NCBI GenBank assembly: GCA_951394045.1 | Contig: OX596003.1 | Location: forward strand, 61,322 to 125,321 | Direction: 5' to 3' | From: Nitzschia sp. DOCU1 | Taxonomy: Eukaryota; Bacillariophyta; Bacillariophyceae; Bacillariales; Bacillariaceae | Length of the DNA: 64,000 bases | Shown: piece after piece, positions 39,248-48,833 of the stretch | How the letters are laid out: every line of letters begins with the position of its first letter | Numbering within the stretch: the stretch's first letter is position 1 | The notes under the pieces: generated by a model | Database searches by the model: none | What the model was told of the DNA's origin: nothing | The model's input: only the letters and a program-made list of their open reading frames with translations | Made by a program: the position numbers and the translations under genes

Positions 39248-40282
39248 TTACCCTAAATGATGGAACAAATTATCGAAGCCTTCTTGGAACTGAAAATTGA
39301 AATCATAGTATTGGAATAACTTTTCTTTTGATACTACAATTGTGGATAAGAATTGCGGAACCGTTGTCAATTGGCTAACCAAATTACTTTTCTGAATTGA
39401 GTCTTGAAGAATACTTGTTGGTAGAAGTTGAATCTCTAAATCTTTATAAGCTGTTTGCATATAATCTAAAATATCCGGTCTTTGATAATACCAAAATTCC
39501 CGGACATCATTTGGGATAGGATGACGATACCATAAAATTGGTAAGTAATGAAAAACTAAAACATCTTTCATTTCTTGGTTGATCAGTAATTTGGTTTCTT
39601 CCGCTTCACTCGGTAAAAATGGCATCGTAAATACAAGATGATTTAAACTATCGGCTAGAACTCCAAGGACCCCAAGAAAAATGCTTCCGGTAATATTTAC
39701 ACCCAGAATGGATGGTACAATTCCCTGTAAAACATCTTCAGTCCAATCGACTGCCGCTGCTAAATAACACCATGGAAAAGTATATGGATTAATATAAATA
39801 AGCCAAGAAATTGCAATTCGAAGAACTACCATTTGAGAATAAATCATTAATCCAATAAATAAAACTTCACGAATCGTTTCTAAAAGACTAATATCTAAAC
39901 AAATATTTAAGCGAACTTGAATAAATTCCGAAAGCCAATCGGGTAAAAAATAAATATTCTTATAATTCTCAATATAAAAATTATAGAATCCTTCATCTTT
40001 ACTTTCATAAATATATCGAGGTACAGCATCAACTTTCGGAGCCGGTCCAAAAATCATTTCAAACCAAGTTTCTGGCCTTTGAATCGGTGGCCAATAGGTT
40101 TGATGGGTTGGAAGACTATCAAAAAATTGTGATCGAGCATATATTTCATTTGGCATCTCGAAATTCGTTGGCATTCCTGGATTACTAGGATATCCAAAGA
40201 ATCCTGCAATTTTTTCAACGATAGTTCCAACTGTATTATAAATTGCCGTTCGAACTGGAATAAATTTTTGGTCTAAACTCAT
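39248..40282 (-). CDS. ycf89: Ycf89-like YggT-domain membrane protein
   Basis: A 344-residue protein next to trnP and the rRNA operon, the position where diatom plastids carry ycf89. The middle (about residues 138-220) has three hydrophobic segments and resembles the YggT/Ycf19 fold: ISWLIYINPYTFPWCYL followed by ILGVNITGSIFLGVLGVLADSL. The N-terminal 130 residues (RTAIYNTVGTIVEKIAGFFGYP, partial) and the C-terminal 120 are soluble and lineage-specific. YggT/Ycf19 proteins are membrane proteins linked to plastid nucleoid distribution or cytochrome assembly in other organisms. A similar role here is only inferred. A+T composition is normal, unlike the adjacent orf383. Confidence 0.75.
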   Translation of the reverse strand: MSLDQKFIPVRTAIYNTVGTIVEKIAGFFGYPSNPGMPTNFEMPNEIYARSQFFDSLPTHQTYWPPIQRPETWFEMIFGPAPKVDAVPRYIYESKDEGFYNFYIENYKNIYFLPDWLSEFIQVRLNICLDISLLETIREVLFIGLMIYSQMVVLRIAISWLIYINPYTFPWCYLAAAVDWTEDVLQGIVPSILGVNITGSIFLGVLGVLADSLNHLVFTMPFLPSEAEETKLLINQEMKDVLVFHYLPILWYRHPIPNDVREFWYYQRPDILDYMQTAYKDLEIQLLPTSILQDSIQKSNLVSQLTTVPQFLSTIVVSKEKLFQYYDFNFQFQEGFDNLFHHLG

Positions 40283-40430
40283 TAGAAAATTTGAATTAAA
40301 AGTAAGTTACTACTAGAATAGTAGTACATTACTATAAGAATAGAAAAGAAATAAAATTCTCTTAATAGTTTTTAGTGGTTTTTTAAGAAAGTTCCTTTTC
40401 TTCATTTTTTGGAGGAAAATTTTTTCAAAA

Positions 40431-40504
40431 TCGGGATAGTAGGATTTGAACCTACGACCCCCTGCTCCCAAAGCAGGTGCTCTACCAAACTGAGCTATAT
40501 CCCG
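40431..40504 (-). tRNA. trnP(TGG): tRNA-Pro (TGG)
   Basis: A 74-nt cloverleaf with acceptor CGGGATA/TATCCCG, anticodon loop TTTGGGA giving TGG, and discriminator A. It lies upstream of ycf89 on the same strand. Confidence 0.96.
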
Positions 40505-40935
40505 ACTAAAGTCTAATCTGCAAGCCTTTCTTCAAAAAGCATGCGATAGTGATTCAATACTACTAAAATTTGTGGAATTATGCAAGGGTTAGTTTTCACA
40601 ACCAATAAAATCAGGAACGAGTTGACTGTCACGAATCCTAAGAAAATTGAAATCGTTAATAAAAATCAAAAAATAAACAATTATAAAATTTGAAAAAGGA
40701 AAATTACTTTTTCACTTTTCCAAAACTTATCTCGGAAACCCAATCTTTTAGACTCCCTGAAATTTCTCATCATTCTCTGAATCCATAATGAAAGAACAAA
40801 GAAAACTTAACTATCTTCCAATTGATGAAAACTGGTAGATAAGAAATTTTGGACATTCTTATAATCGGTTCCAAGAAATTTATTCCGTGATTTGAAGCCT
40901 ACTTTGGAAGCAACACTTTCAGGATTATTTTTTTA
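40505..40935. other. Spacer between trnP and the rpl35 promoter
   Basis: About 430 nt in which I see no gene or tRNA. An imperfect stem (TATCTTCCAATT near 40813 with AACTGGTAGATA near 40830, ten of twelve pairs) is present. The composition is ordinary A+T-rich spacer. Confidence 0.4.
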
Positions 40936-40964
40936 TTGACAAGAAGAAAATTATTCAATATGAT
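40936..40964 (+). promoter_or_regulatory. Strong sigma70-type promoter upstream of rpl35
   Basis: A perfect TTGACA (40936-40941), a 17-nt spacer and TATGAT (40959-40964). It is the best promoter match seen in the window. It lies about 218 nt before the rpl35 ATG, so it implies a long leader or a separate short RNA. Confidence 0.7.
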
Positions 40965-41128
40965 ATGATCAATACCTTATTTCTATGAAAAAAGTCTAGA
41001 GACTATTAGTATTACTTTCGAATTAATTTAGTGTATATAGAGACAACCAGAATTAAAAATACACGTTTCATTCTAAATAATTCAATAGTAAGAAATTTTT
41101 CTCTTTGGATCTATTACAATTTACAGTC

Positions 41129-41160
41129 GAGTGAAAAAATTCTTTTTACTCTATTTTTTT
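41129..41160 (+). terminator. Attenuator-like hairpin in the rpl35 leader
   Basis: GAGTGAAAAA (41129-41138) pairs with CTTTTTACTC (41142-41151) with one bulge and is followed by TATTTTTTT. This terminator-shaped structure ends about 20 nt before the rpl35 start and downstream of the strong promoter. It could stop a leader transcript or regulate readthrough into rpl35-rpl20. Confidence 0.5.
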
Positions 41161-41181
41161 ATAACTAAAACTAACAAGATT

Positions 41182-41376
41182 ATGCCAAAATTAAAAACTC
41201 GTAAAGCTGCGTCAAAACGATATAAAATTACGGGAAATGATAATTTTTTACGCCGCCATGCTTTTAAAGGTCATTTATTACGTAAAAAATCTAATAAGCA
41301 AAAACGAAAATTATCTCAATTTCTTTGTGTCAAACCGAGTGATACAAGTGCAATCAAATTAATGTTACCTTATTAA
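41182..41376 (+). CDS. rpl35: 50S ribosomal protein L35
   Basis: A 64-residue basic protein with the signature MPKLKTRKAASKRYKITG and HAFKGHLLRKKSNKQKRKLS. The frame is open 17 codons further upstream, but that extension runs through the leader hairpin and does not resemble L35, so the ATG at 41182 is chosen. It is paired with rpl20, as in the bacterial infC-rpmI-rplT operon. Confidence 0.96.
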   Translation: MPKLKTRKAASKRYKITGNDNFLRRHAFKGHLLRKKSNKQKRKLSQFLCVKPSDTSAIKLMLPY

Positions 41377-41395
41377 TTAATAATTATAGAAACAA

Positions 41396-41740
41396 ATGGT
41401 TAGAGTTAAACGTGGGAATGTAGCCCGAAAACGTCGTAATAAAATTTTGTCATTAGCAAGTGGCTATCGAGGTGCTCACTCAGCTTTATTCAGGGTAGCA
41501 AATCAACAAGTTATGAAGGCGTTACGATATTCGTATGTTGGTCGAAAACAAAAGAAACGAATTTTTAGAAGAATTTGGATTAGTCGAATTAATGCTAGTT
41601 CAAGAATCAATGGAATCTCTTATAGTCAATTAATTAATAAACTTAAAAAGTCCAATATTGATTTAAACCGAAAAATGTTATCACAAATTGCTATCTTAGA
41701 TAGTTCAACGTTCCAATCGTTAATGAAAATGACGAAGTAA
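41396..41740 (+). CDS. rpl20: 50S ribosomal protein L20
   Basis: A 114-residue protein essential for early 50S assembly. Diagnostic are [29 protein letters not shown] (partial), RDRR-type sequence [22 protein letters not shown] and [27 protein letters not shown] (partial). In bacteria L20 represses its own operon by binding the leader, which is relevant to the leader upstream. Confidence 0.97.
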   Translation: MVRVKRGNVARKRRNKILSLASGYRGAHSALFRVANQQVMKALRYSYVGRKQKKRIFRRIWISRINASSRINGISYSQLINKLKKSNIDLNRKMLSQIAILDSSTFQSLMKMTK

Positions 41741-41750
41741 AACGTCGGTC

Positions 41751-41790
41751 TAATTTAAATTAACTCAAATATTGAGTCTAATTTAAATTA
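41751..41790 (+). terminator. Stem-loop after rpl20 built from a duplicated palindrome
   Basis: The self-complementary 12-mer TAATTTAAATTA occurs at 41751-41762 and 41779-41790, flanking ACTC-7nt-GAGT. The two copies can pair into a 16-bp stem with one bulge. Read directly, the same sequence is a 15-nt direct repeat (41748-41762 and 41776-41790). Confidence 0.6.
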
Positions 41791-41815
41791 GAAATTTTTA
41801 TCAATCAAACCTCCT

Positions 41816-43180
41816 ATGAATGCTGATAATGAATTAGAAAAACTAATAGAAACCTTACCTTCCTCGCTTCAAGAATATCTAAATACCCACTCTTTCAAAC
41901 ATGACTTAATTGAAATTGTTCTCGATCTTGGCCGACGCCCAGAAGCAAGATTTACTCATGGACCAGAATACTTATCTCCAAAAAGTATTTCTTGGCAAGA
42001 TATTGAATATATGACTCAACGAATTAGTAATTTCAGTAATGAAAATCGTGCTGGCATTGAACGAACCTTACATCGAATTAGCTGTATCCGAAATAGACAA
42101 TATTTAATATATGGATTAACTTGTCGGGTCGGCCGGGCAGTATTTGGAACAATTTCTGCAATTCATGATTTGTTAGAATCGGAAAAGTCAATTTTAATTT
42201 TAGGAAGACCTGGGGTTGGAAAAACAACTATCATTAGAGAAATTGGACGTGTACTGGCAGATGAGATGGAACAACGTGTTATTATCATCGATACTTCTAA
42301 TGAAATTGCAGGGGATAGCGATATTCCGCATTTTGGAATTGGAAGAGCAAGACGAATGCAAGTTTCAAAAACAGAATTCCAACATCAAGTAATGATTGAA
42401 GCAGTTGAAAATCATATGCCACAGGTAATTATTATTGATGAAATTGGAACAGACTTAGAAGTTTTAGCCGCTCGAACAATTGCGGAGAAAGGTGTGAAGC
42501 TTGTAGGTACAACTCATGGAAACTGTTTAGAAAATTTAATTAAAAACCCGTCCTTAGCCGAATTAATTGGTGGAATTCAATATGTTACATTAAGTGATGA
42601 AGAGGCAAAAAGACGTGGAACTCAAAAAAGTATTTTGGAACGAAAATTCTATCCAACCTTTGAAGTTGTGATTGAAATTAACAGTTCAAACTGTTGGACA
42701 ATACATGAAGATGTTAGTTCGGCTGTTGATTTAGTTCTTCGAAATATTTCTGGAATGGAACAAATTAGGCAACTTTCACTTCCTGAAAAAGTCGAAATCA
42801 AATGTCAAAATTCTCCCTCTTCGTCAAACTTTTTTTTGAAACAGTCAAAAAATTTTAGTAACAATATACCTTATTTTGAACGCTTTTGGACAGAAATTAA
42901 TAGTCTCAATAATCAACAATCATTACAAGTTGGGTCGAAACAGTTAGTTATTTATGCGTATTCAATTTCCAATAATTTTATCAAAGAAGCGTTATCAAAG
43001 CTTAATGTTCGCTTTATGGTAACAAATAATATTCAAAATGCAAGTCTTATTATTGGTTTCAAAAAACATTTAAAACAGAATTTAAAATTAAAACGATTAG
43101 CCCAGGAAAAGCAAATTCCAATTTATTCTATAACTCAACTTAGTATTTATCAATTTTTAAAAATACTTCAAAGCTTTTAA
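41816..43180 (+). CDS. ycf45: Ycf45, P-loop ATPase
   Basis: A 454-residue member of the Ycf45 family, plastid and cyanobacterial ATPases related to the AAA domain of SpoIIIAA/R3H-type proteins, with unknown cellular role. The Walker A GRPGVGKT lies near residue 132, followed by [28 protein letters not shown] and a Walker B-like IIIDEIGTD near 204. The C-terminal 120 residues are a separate, diverged region with a [13 protein letters not shown] segment. Soluble. It is preceded by a stem-loop after rpl20 and followed by its own hairpin. Confidence 0.9.
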   Translation: MNADNELEKLIETLPSSLQEYLNTHSFKHDLIEIVLDLGRRPEARFTHGPEYLSPKSISWQDIEYMTQRISNFSNENRAGIERTLHRISCIRNRQYLIYGLTCRVGRAVFGTISAIHDLLESEKSILILGRPGVGKTTIIREIGRVLADEMEQRVIIIDTSNEIAGDSDIPHFGIGRARRMQVSKTEFQHQVMIEAVENHMPQVIIIDEIGTDLEVLAARTIAEKGVKLVGTTHGNCLENLIKNPSLAELIGGIQYVTLSDEEAKRRGTQKSILERKFYPTFEVVIEINSSNCWTIHEDVSSAVDLVLRNISGMEQIRQLSLPEKVEIKCQNSPSSSNFFLKQSKNFSNNIPYFERFWTEINSLNNQQSLQVGSKQLVIYAYSISNNFIKEALSKLNVRFMVTNNIQNASLIIGFKKHLKQNLKLKRLAQEKQIPIYSITQLSIYQFLKILQSF

Positions 43181-43224
43181 TTATTAATAATTTAGAAAAT
43201 ACCAAAAACAAAAACTAGACAATA

Positions 43225-43248
43225 GAATGTCGAAATTGTTCGACATTC
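43225..43248 (+). terminator. Hairpin after ycf45
   Basis: Perfect 10-bp arms GAATGTCGAA (43225-43234) and TTCGACATTC (43239-43248) with an ATTG loop, 45 nt after the ycf45 stop. Confidence 0.6.
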
Positions 43249-43667
43249 ATACCATAGATATATTAAGTATTAACTGTTAAAAAGTCACAATTCTATCTCA
43301 TTTTTGAATTAACTAATAAAATTTACTAGAGTATTGATAAATATTAAAACTATTGAACTTTGTAAGTTCTTTTTCAGGAATTTTTTTTTTTAAATCTGTA
43401 AAAAATCATTAGATTTTTAAAAAATCGTAAAAAAATATAACAATAATATACAAGGCCCACCTTTATCAGTTTTATCTTCAAGATATTATTTTCCCAAAAG
43501 AAGGGAATTAAGTTTTTAATTTTAGCAAATTTGGTTATAAAAGACTAAGTAATAATTTTTTGGACCAATCTAAAATAACGAGTCTTGATAAAAGTGTATG
43601 TATAATAAAAAATTTTAGTTATAATTATGTCCCATGTTTTTATTAATCCTAGGAACATATTTATTTA
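43249..43667. other. Spacer between convergent ycf45 and rps2
   Basis: About 420 nt of very A+T-rich sequence with a run of ten or more T near 43381 and a TATAAT near 43600 that lacks a properly spaced -35. No gene, tRNA or SRP/6S/RNase P RNA signature was recognised. It is longer than other convergent spacers here. Confidence 0.4.
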
Positions 43668-43714
43668 AATTTCTATTATTAAAAATTTTTATTTAACTTT
43701 CAATAATAGAAATT
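43668..43714 (-). terminator. Hairpin after rps2
   Basis: Perfect 13-nt arms AATTTCTATTATT (43668-43680) and AATAATAGAAATT (43702-43714) with a 21-nt loop. It lies about 70 nt past the rps2 stop on the minus strand and is a probable 3' end of the rpo-rps2 transcript. Confidence 0.6.
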
Positions 43715-43785
43715 TTAAAATTTATTTACTTAATAACAAATACTTGTACTATCCTATAGTTTCTTAATTTCCACCAAAAATAAAT

Positions 43786-44475
43786 TTAGGCTACTTTTGA
43801 TTGACCTTTAATAATACTATCGGTTAACGAATTTAAAATTAGTTTAATTGATCGCACAGCGTCATCATTTCCTGGAATTGGAACATCTACTAAGTCTGGA
43901 TCACAATTTGTATCTAAAATTGAAACAACCGGAATTCCCAATTTTCGGCATTCTAAGATAGCTGTCATTTCTCGTTTTTGATCAATAATGATAGCAACAT
44001 CTGGTTTATCCGGCATCATTTTAATACCACCTAAATGTTTTCGTAATTTTGATAATTCTTTTCGACGAATAGCAACCTCTTTTTTAGTTAATAAATCAAA
44101 GGTTCCATCAGCCTCTTGTTTTTCTAAATCTTTTAATCGTTTAATTCGTTCTTTTACTGTTGACCAATTTGTTAACATTCCACCAAGCCAACGATGATTT
44201 ACGTAATAAGAATTGCATCTCTTTGCTTCTTGCGCGATTAACGTTGTAGCTTGACGTTTTGTTCCAACAAATAAAAATGTTTTTTCTGCACTTGCTGCAG
44301 ATTCCAAATATTGATTAGCAGCTTTTAATAAAGTTGCTGATTGAATTAAATCTAAAATGTGAATATTATTAACTTCACTATAAATGTAAGGAAACATTTT
44401 TGGATTCCAGCGATGAGCCTTATGGCCAAAATGAACACCTGCTTCTAATAATTGAGATAAACTAATATCAGACAT
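43786..44475 (-). CDS. rps2: 30S ribosomal protein S2
   Basis: A 229-residue protein. Diagnostic are the start [23 protein letters not shown] (partial, residues about 5-27), [12 protein letters not shown] near 68, [18 protein letters not shown] near 89 and [23 protein letters not shown] near 191 (partial). Last gene of the rps20-rpoB-rpoC1-rpoC2-rps2 run, 65 nt after rpoC2. Confidence 0.98.
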   Translation of the reverse strand: MSDISLSQLLEAGVHFGHKAHRWNPKMFPYIYSEVNNIHILDLIQSATLLKAANQYLESAASAEKTFLFVGTKRQATTLIAQEAKRCNSYYVNHRWLGGMLTNWSTVKERIKRLKDLEKQEADGTFDLLTKKEVAIRRKELSKLRKHLGGIKMMPDKPDVAIIIDQKREMTAILECRKLGIPVVSILDTNCDPDLVDVPIPGNDDAVRSIKLILNSLTDSIIKGQSKVA

Positions 44476-44540
44476 AAAAACTTTAAATTACTTAATATAA
44501 ATATATATAAATAGATTTCTAGACTTGATGATATCAAATA

Positions 44541-47500
44541 TTAACTAACTTGTCTAGATTTTTGTGGGAGGTTTTCAAAACTTTCATTTGGTAACGTTTC
44601 AACTTTTAACTCTGAGGAATAGTTTTGAAACGAATTACGGTAATTTTGAGTTCCAGTTCCAGATGGAATTAAATGACCAATAATAATATTTTCTTTTAAT
44701 CCTCTTAACCAATCTATTTGTCCTTCAATTGCTGCTTTCGTCAGAACTCGAGTTGTTTCTTGGAAACTAGCAGCTGAAATAAAACTTGGATTATTTAAAG
44801 CGGCTTTTGTAATCCCAAGTAATAACGGAATATAACAAGCAACCTCTTTCAGTTCCAGCTTTATAATTTTATTAATATATTCAATATGATATAAATCAAT
44901 AACTTCTCGTCGTAATAAAGGTGTTTCACCTTCATAAGTAATCAAAACTTTCGTTGTCATTTGTTTAATAATGACTTCTAAGTGTTTATCATTAATGGTT
45001 ACGCCTTGAGACTGGTAAACAGCTTGAACCGAATTTAAAATAAATAATTGAACTTTTTTGAAACTTTTATAACTTCCTTCATAATTGTTAATTAATCGAT
45101 TATATTTAAATGTTTTGGTTTTATCACATATAAAATATTTCATGGAACCATAATAATTGAAATAAACTTTTAATAGTTTATGGGGATTAATCTTGTCATT
45201 TTCTTGAATCGGTAATCCTAATTTTTTAAATTCGAAATTGGTATCTAAACTTGTTGTTTGAATTAACAGACCTTTTTTTTGACTTGTAGGTATACGTTTC
45301 ATAAGAAGATTCTTTTTACGAGCTTCTAAAATCTCTTCAATTCTCGGTAAACCTTGAACAATATCACCCGTAATTTCTTTCTCTAAATTTAGTAATCCAA
45401 TTGTTTTTTCAACTTCAATAAATTCACGATTTTTACAGAAAACACTGTTTACATCTTGTTCAAAATAATCTTCAGTAATAGAATACAATCCAATCGATTT
45501 AGTTGACTTCGTAAATGGTTGTTCAACAAATTTTAAAAAGGTTAATTGCTGATCAAATCCATTAGTCAATTGATCTTTGTTTTTATTTTCAATAAGATCA
45601 GAACTTTGAAATAAGAGTGTTCTTTCCATTTTCTTTGTTCGTAATTGTTTTCCAGAATCAGATCGAAGCAAACGATTTACTCTTAAATTTGACCTTTTAC
45701 GACTTATACTAAATTTTTTAAAGAATTGCGGAATTAAACAACTATATAATTTTCCATTCGTTTTTATAAATAATTTTGAAAATTCAGACTTAAGGCTATA
45801 GTCTGAAGTAAATGTAGGGTTACCTCGTAATTTTTGTCTTACGACTAGATTAACAATGTTATAATAATGTAAAGAAATTCGTCGATTGGTTTGAAAATGT
45901 GATAAAATCCTAGATGGAGCAACTAATTTGTATTGGAAACTGTTTTTTAAACTTAGATTTTCATTTCTACAATTCGGGAAAAAATACGGTCTACCTTTTT
46001 GAATGGTAAAAAATTGATCGTTTTCGATAATAATTTTACCCGTTTCCATTAAGTTATCTTTGGAAACAACAAAATCATTTAATTTTTTATTTGGAACTTT
46101 TGATTTTTTAATCACTAAACAATTATTATTCGAGATTAAAAAAATTTGTTTACTGGTTTGTTTTTTAATTTTAAATTTGACAATTTCTAATGAATTGTCC
46201 GTAATGGCTTCTAAATATCCTAAAGTTGTAAAATTACTTATAAATTGTTTGTCCTGAATTAAAAAACAAGACTGAATATTTTGATATCGTAAATTTGGAC
46301 TAATATAATTTGTTAAATTTAGTTTTTCAATAACATCAAAATGAATATGACCAAATTTTCGATTATTGTATAATTTAATAGTTAGATTTTTATGAAACGA
46401 TCGATTCGTTTTGAAATTCAAAATATTTAAAATTAAATTTAACTTTTGATTACCTTTAATTGATTGGTTAGATTTATAAGAATATATAGACTTTGAGGTT
46501 AGATTTAAAAGAGATGAATCGATATTAGCAAAATCCGACAAGAACCAATCTTGATTTGAATAGTTAAATTCATATATTTCAATTGGTCGAACTAATAATT
46601 GATCATTACTTTTTCCATTAATATGTTCACAAAAAGATAACGTTTTAATCGGAACATTTGAAAAAAGAATTTCACCAGGATAATAAAGTTTTTTAGAAAT
46701 ATTTTTAAATTTTTTTCCTTCATAAACTAATCCTGATTTAATGCCAATTGTTTTAACGATATTATTTTTTTGAATAATATTCACAAGTCCGGAGGTTTTT
46801 GAAAATAACCCTGGAATCAATTCAAAGTCTTTAGAAATGTAATCTCCGTGCTCGACAAGTAAAATGTTTGGTTCACAATTCACTTCATGAAATTCTTCAC
46901 CTAACCAAATCAGTGTCCGATGTCGAACAATTGACTCATAGTGTTTATTAGAATTTGAACGATTATAGTATGAAATTGTTCCTGTTTCTTGATGGTTATT
47001 AACCAAATTTTTAAAATTATAATAAATGGTCCCACCTGTTTGTACTTGGAAGGAATTTGAAATTAATTTTCCAACAGTTTCATTTCGTGTCAGTTGTAAA
47101 TAGTTCTTTAAATTTTTTGTCGAAATATTTAAAAAATAATTGCGATTTTTAATATTTAATACATAACGATTAGTATTTGTTCCAATTTTTACTTTTTTTA
47201 AAGTAGCATTTTTTAACAAATATTTATTGTTAGTAATTTTAATTAAACACTTTTGTAAACTTGTTTTCGAATTAGTAAAAGTAACAAAACCATTATAATG
47301 ATTTATTAATTTTGTTCGGAAGATGTAACTATGCTTATTAAGCTTATAATCAGAATAAAAATTTAAAAAGGAATTAAGTGGAGCATTATACAATTGTCCT
47401 GATAAAATCCAGATTAATTTATTATTATTTAATAAATTAATTTTTTGCTTTAATTTGGGGATAAAAATTTCACCACAAGTATCACTTAAAATTGGTTTAA

Positions 47501-48803
47501 TTTCGGTTTTAGTTTGTTTATTTGTATTTATTACCTCTCCAATAACTGTATCTTTTAAAATATATTGATTATTTTTCGGGAATAATATCGTATTTCGTAA
47601 AACCTCAATTTCAACAATAGTTTTACTTTTATCATCGGGAATTAAAACTAAAGAACCCGAATTTTTGGTAACTAAAACATCTTCACCACGATTGGTACGT
47701 AAAACAACTGTTTTTAATGTTTTGTAAAATTGAATAATTCCATTGAAAGGACTCGTAATTTGTTGACGCGCTTCAGATGTAAAAATCCCACCTGTGTGAA
47801 AGGTTCGCATCGTTAGTTGTGTACCAGGCTCACCAATAGATTGTCCAGCTAAAATTCCAATTGCTTCACCAATATCGACTAAGTTTTCATTAGCTAAATC
47901 CCAACCGTAACATTTTTGACAAATTGCGCGATATAAATTACAAGTTAATGGTGAACGAATATAAAATTTGGTTACTTTATGATCCTGAAATTGTTTCAGA
48001 AGTTCGGGAGTTAATTGTGTATTTTTTTGAGCTATTAATCTATTAGAGTTAAAATCTAAAACAGATTTACTAAGAACTCGACCTAAAACTTTCGCTTCGA
48101 TTTCCTGTTGATTTGAGTCAGAAATGCAAAATAAAAAGGAATGGGTAGTTAAACAATCTTTTTCTCGAATTAAAATATCTTGAGCAACATCAATTAATCG
48201 ACGTGTTAAATAGCCCGAATTAGCAGTTTTTAAAGCTGTATCAACGATCCCTTTTCGAGCTCCATAACCCGACATTAAATAATCTGTAATAGTTAAACCT
48301 TCTCGAAAATTTTTTTTAATTGGTAAGTTCATAATTTGACCACTAGGGTCAGACATTAAACCCCGCATACCAACAAGTTGGCGAACTTGAGATAAATTTC
48401 CTCGTGCTCCTGAAAATGCCATAATATAAACTGAATTTAAAGGATCATAAGTCTTAAAAAAGTAAATAATTTGATCTTTTAATGATTCACTTGTAAGACT
48501 CCATGTATCAATAAGTTTTTGAAATCTTTCTACATCTGTTATTTTTCCTTTTAAATAAAGTTTTTCAGCATTTTGAATTTCTTGGTTAGCTTTTTCAAGC
48601 ATAACATTTTTAACAAATGGGATTTTTAAATCCTCAATGCTAATAGAAATTCCAGCTTGACTCGCATACTTAAAACCTAAATATTTTAATTCGTCCGCTA
48701 ATGTACACGCTTGCATTGAATCATAATTTGTAAAACTCCACGCTAATAATTGACGAAGTTGCTTTTTTCCAATTAAACTATTTTGATAAGTATAATTTTT
48801 CAT
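44541..48803 (-). CDS. rpoC2: RNA polymerase beta'' subunit
   Basis: The 1420-residue C-terminal half of the bacterial beta' subunit, split as in cyanobacteria and plastids. Conserved blocks are the N-terminal region with FSGARGNLSQVRQLVGMRGLMSDP (partial, near 130), GEAIGILAGQSIGEPGTQLTMRTFHTGG (partial, near 312, trigger loop) and QGLPRIEEILEARKKN near 1168. The long middle (about 350-1140) is a poorly conserved, Asn/Lys/Ile-rich insertion typical of plastid RpoC2. The C-terminal SFQETTRVLTKAAIEGQIDWLRGLKENIIIG (partial) is conserved. Confidence 0.97.
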   Translation of the reverse strand: MKNYTYQNSLIGKKQLRQLLAWSFTNYDSMQACTLADELKYLGFKYASQAGISISIEDLKIPFVKNVMLEKANQEIQNAEKLYLKGKITDVERFQKLIDTWSLTSESLKDQIIYFFKTYDPLNSVYIMAFSGARGNLSQVRQLVGMRGLMSDPSGQIMNLPIKKNFREGLTITDYLMSGYGARKGIVDTALKTANSGYLTRRLIDVAQDILIREKDCLTTHSFLFCISDSNQQEIEAKVLGRVLSKSVLDFNSNRLIAQKNTQLTPELLKQFQDHKVTKFYIRSPLTCNLYRAICQKCYGWDLANENLVDIGEAIGILAGQSIGEPGTQLTMRTFHTGGIFTSEARQQITSPFNGIIQFYKTLKTVVLRTNRGEDVLVTKNSGSLVLIPDDKSKTIVEIEVLRNTILFPKNNQYILKDTVIGEVINTNKQTKTEIKPILSDTCGEIFIPKLKQKINLLNNNKLIWILSGQLYNAPLNSFLNFYSDYKLNKHSYIFRTKLINHYNGFVTFTNSKTSLQKCLIKITNNKYLLKNATLKKVKIGTNTNRYVLNIKNRNYFLNISTKNLKNYLQLTRNETVGKLISNSFQVQTGGTIYYNFKNLVNNHQETGTISYYNRSNSNKHYESIVRHRTLIWLGEEFHEVNCEPNILLVEHGDYISKDFELIPGLFSKTSGLVNIIQKNNIVKTIGIKSGLVYEGKKFKNISKKLYYPGEILFSNVPIKTLSFCEHINGKSNDQLLVRPIEIYEFNYSNQDWFLSDFANIDSSLLNLTSKSIYSYKSNQSIKGNQKLNLILNILNFKTNRSFHKNLTIKLYNNRKFGHIHFDVIEKLNLTNYISPNLRYQNIQSCFLIQDKQFISNFTTLGYLEAITDNSLEIVKFKIKKQTSKQIFLISNNNCLVIKKSKVPNKKLNDFVVSKDNLMETGKIIIENDQFFTIQKGRPYFFPNCRNENLSLKNSFQYKLVAPSRILSHFQTNRRISLHYYNIVNLVVRQKLRGNPTFTSDYSLKSEFSKLFIKTNGKLYSCLIPQFFKKFSISRKRSNLRVNRLLRSDSGKQLRTKKMERTLLFQSSDLIENKNKDQLTNGFDQQLTFLKFVEQPFTKSTKSIGLYSITEDYFEQDVNSVFCKNREFIEVEKTIGLLNLEKEITGDIVQGLPRIEEILEARKKNLLMKRIPTSQKKGLLIQTTSLDTNFEFKKLGLPIQENDKINPHKLLKVYFNYYGSMKYFICDKTKTFKYNRLINNYEGSYKSFKKVQLFILNSVQAVYQSQGVTINDKHLEVIIKQMTTKVLITYEGETPLLRREVIDLYHIEYINKIIKLELKEVACYIPLLLGITKAALNNPSFISAASFQETTRVLTKAAIEGQIDWLRGLKENIIIGHLIPSGTGTQNYRNSFQNYSSELKVETLPNESFENLPQKSRQVS

Positions 48804-48833
48804 AAAGTATCATTAAGTCATTTCATTTTTAAT

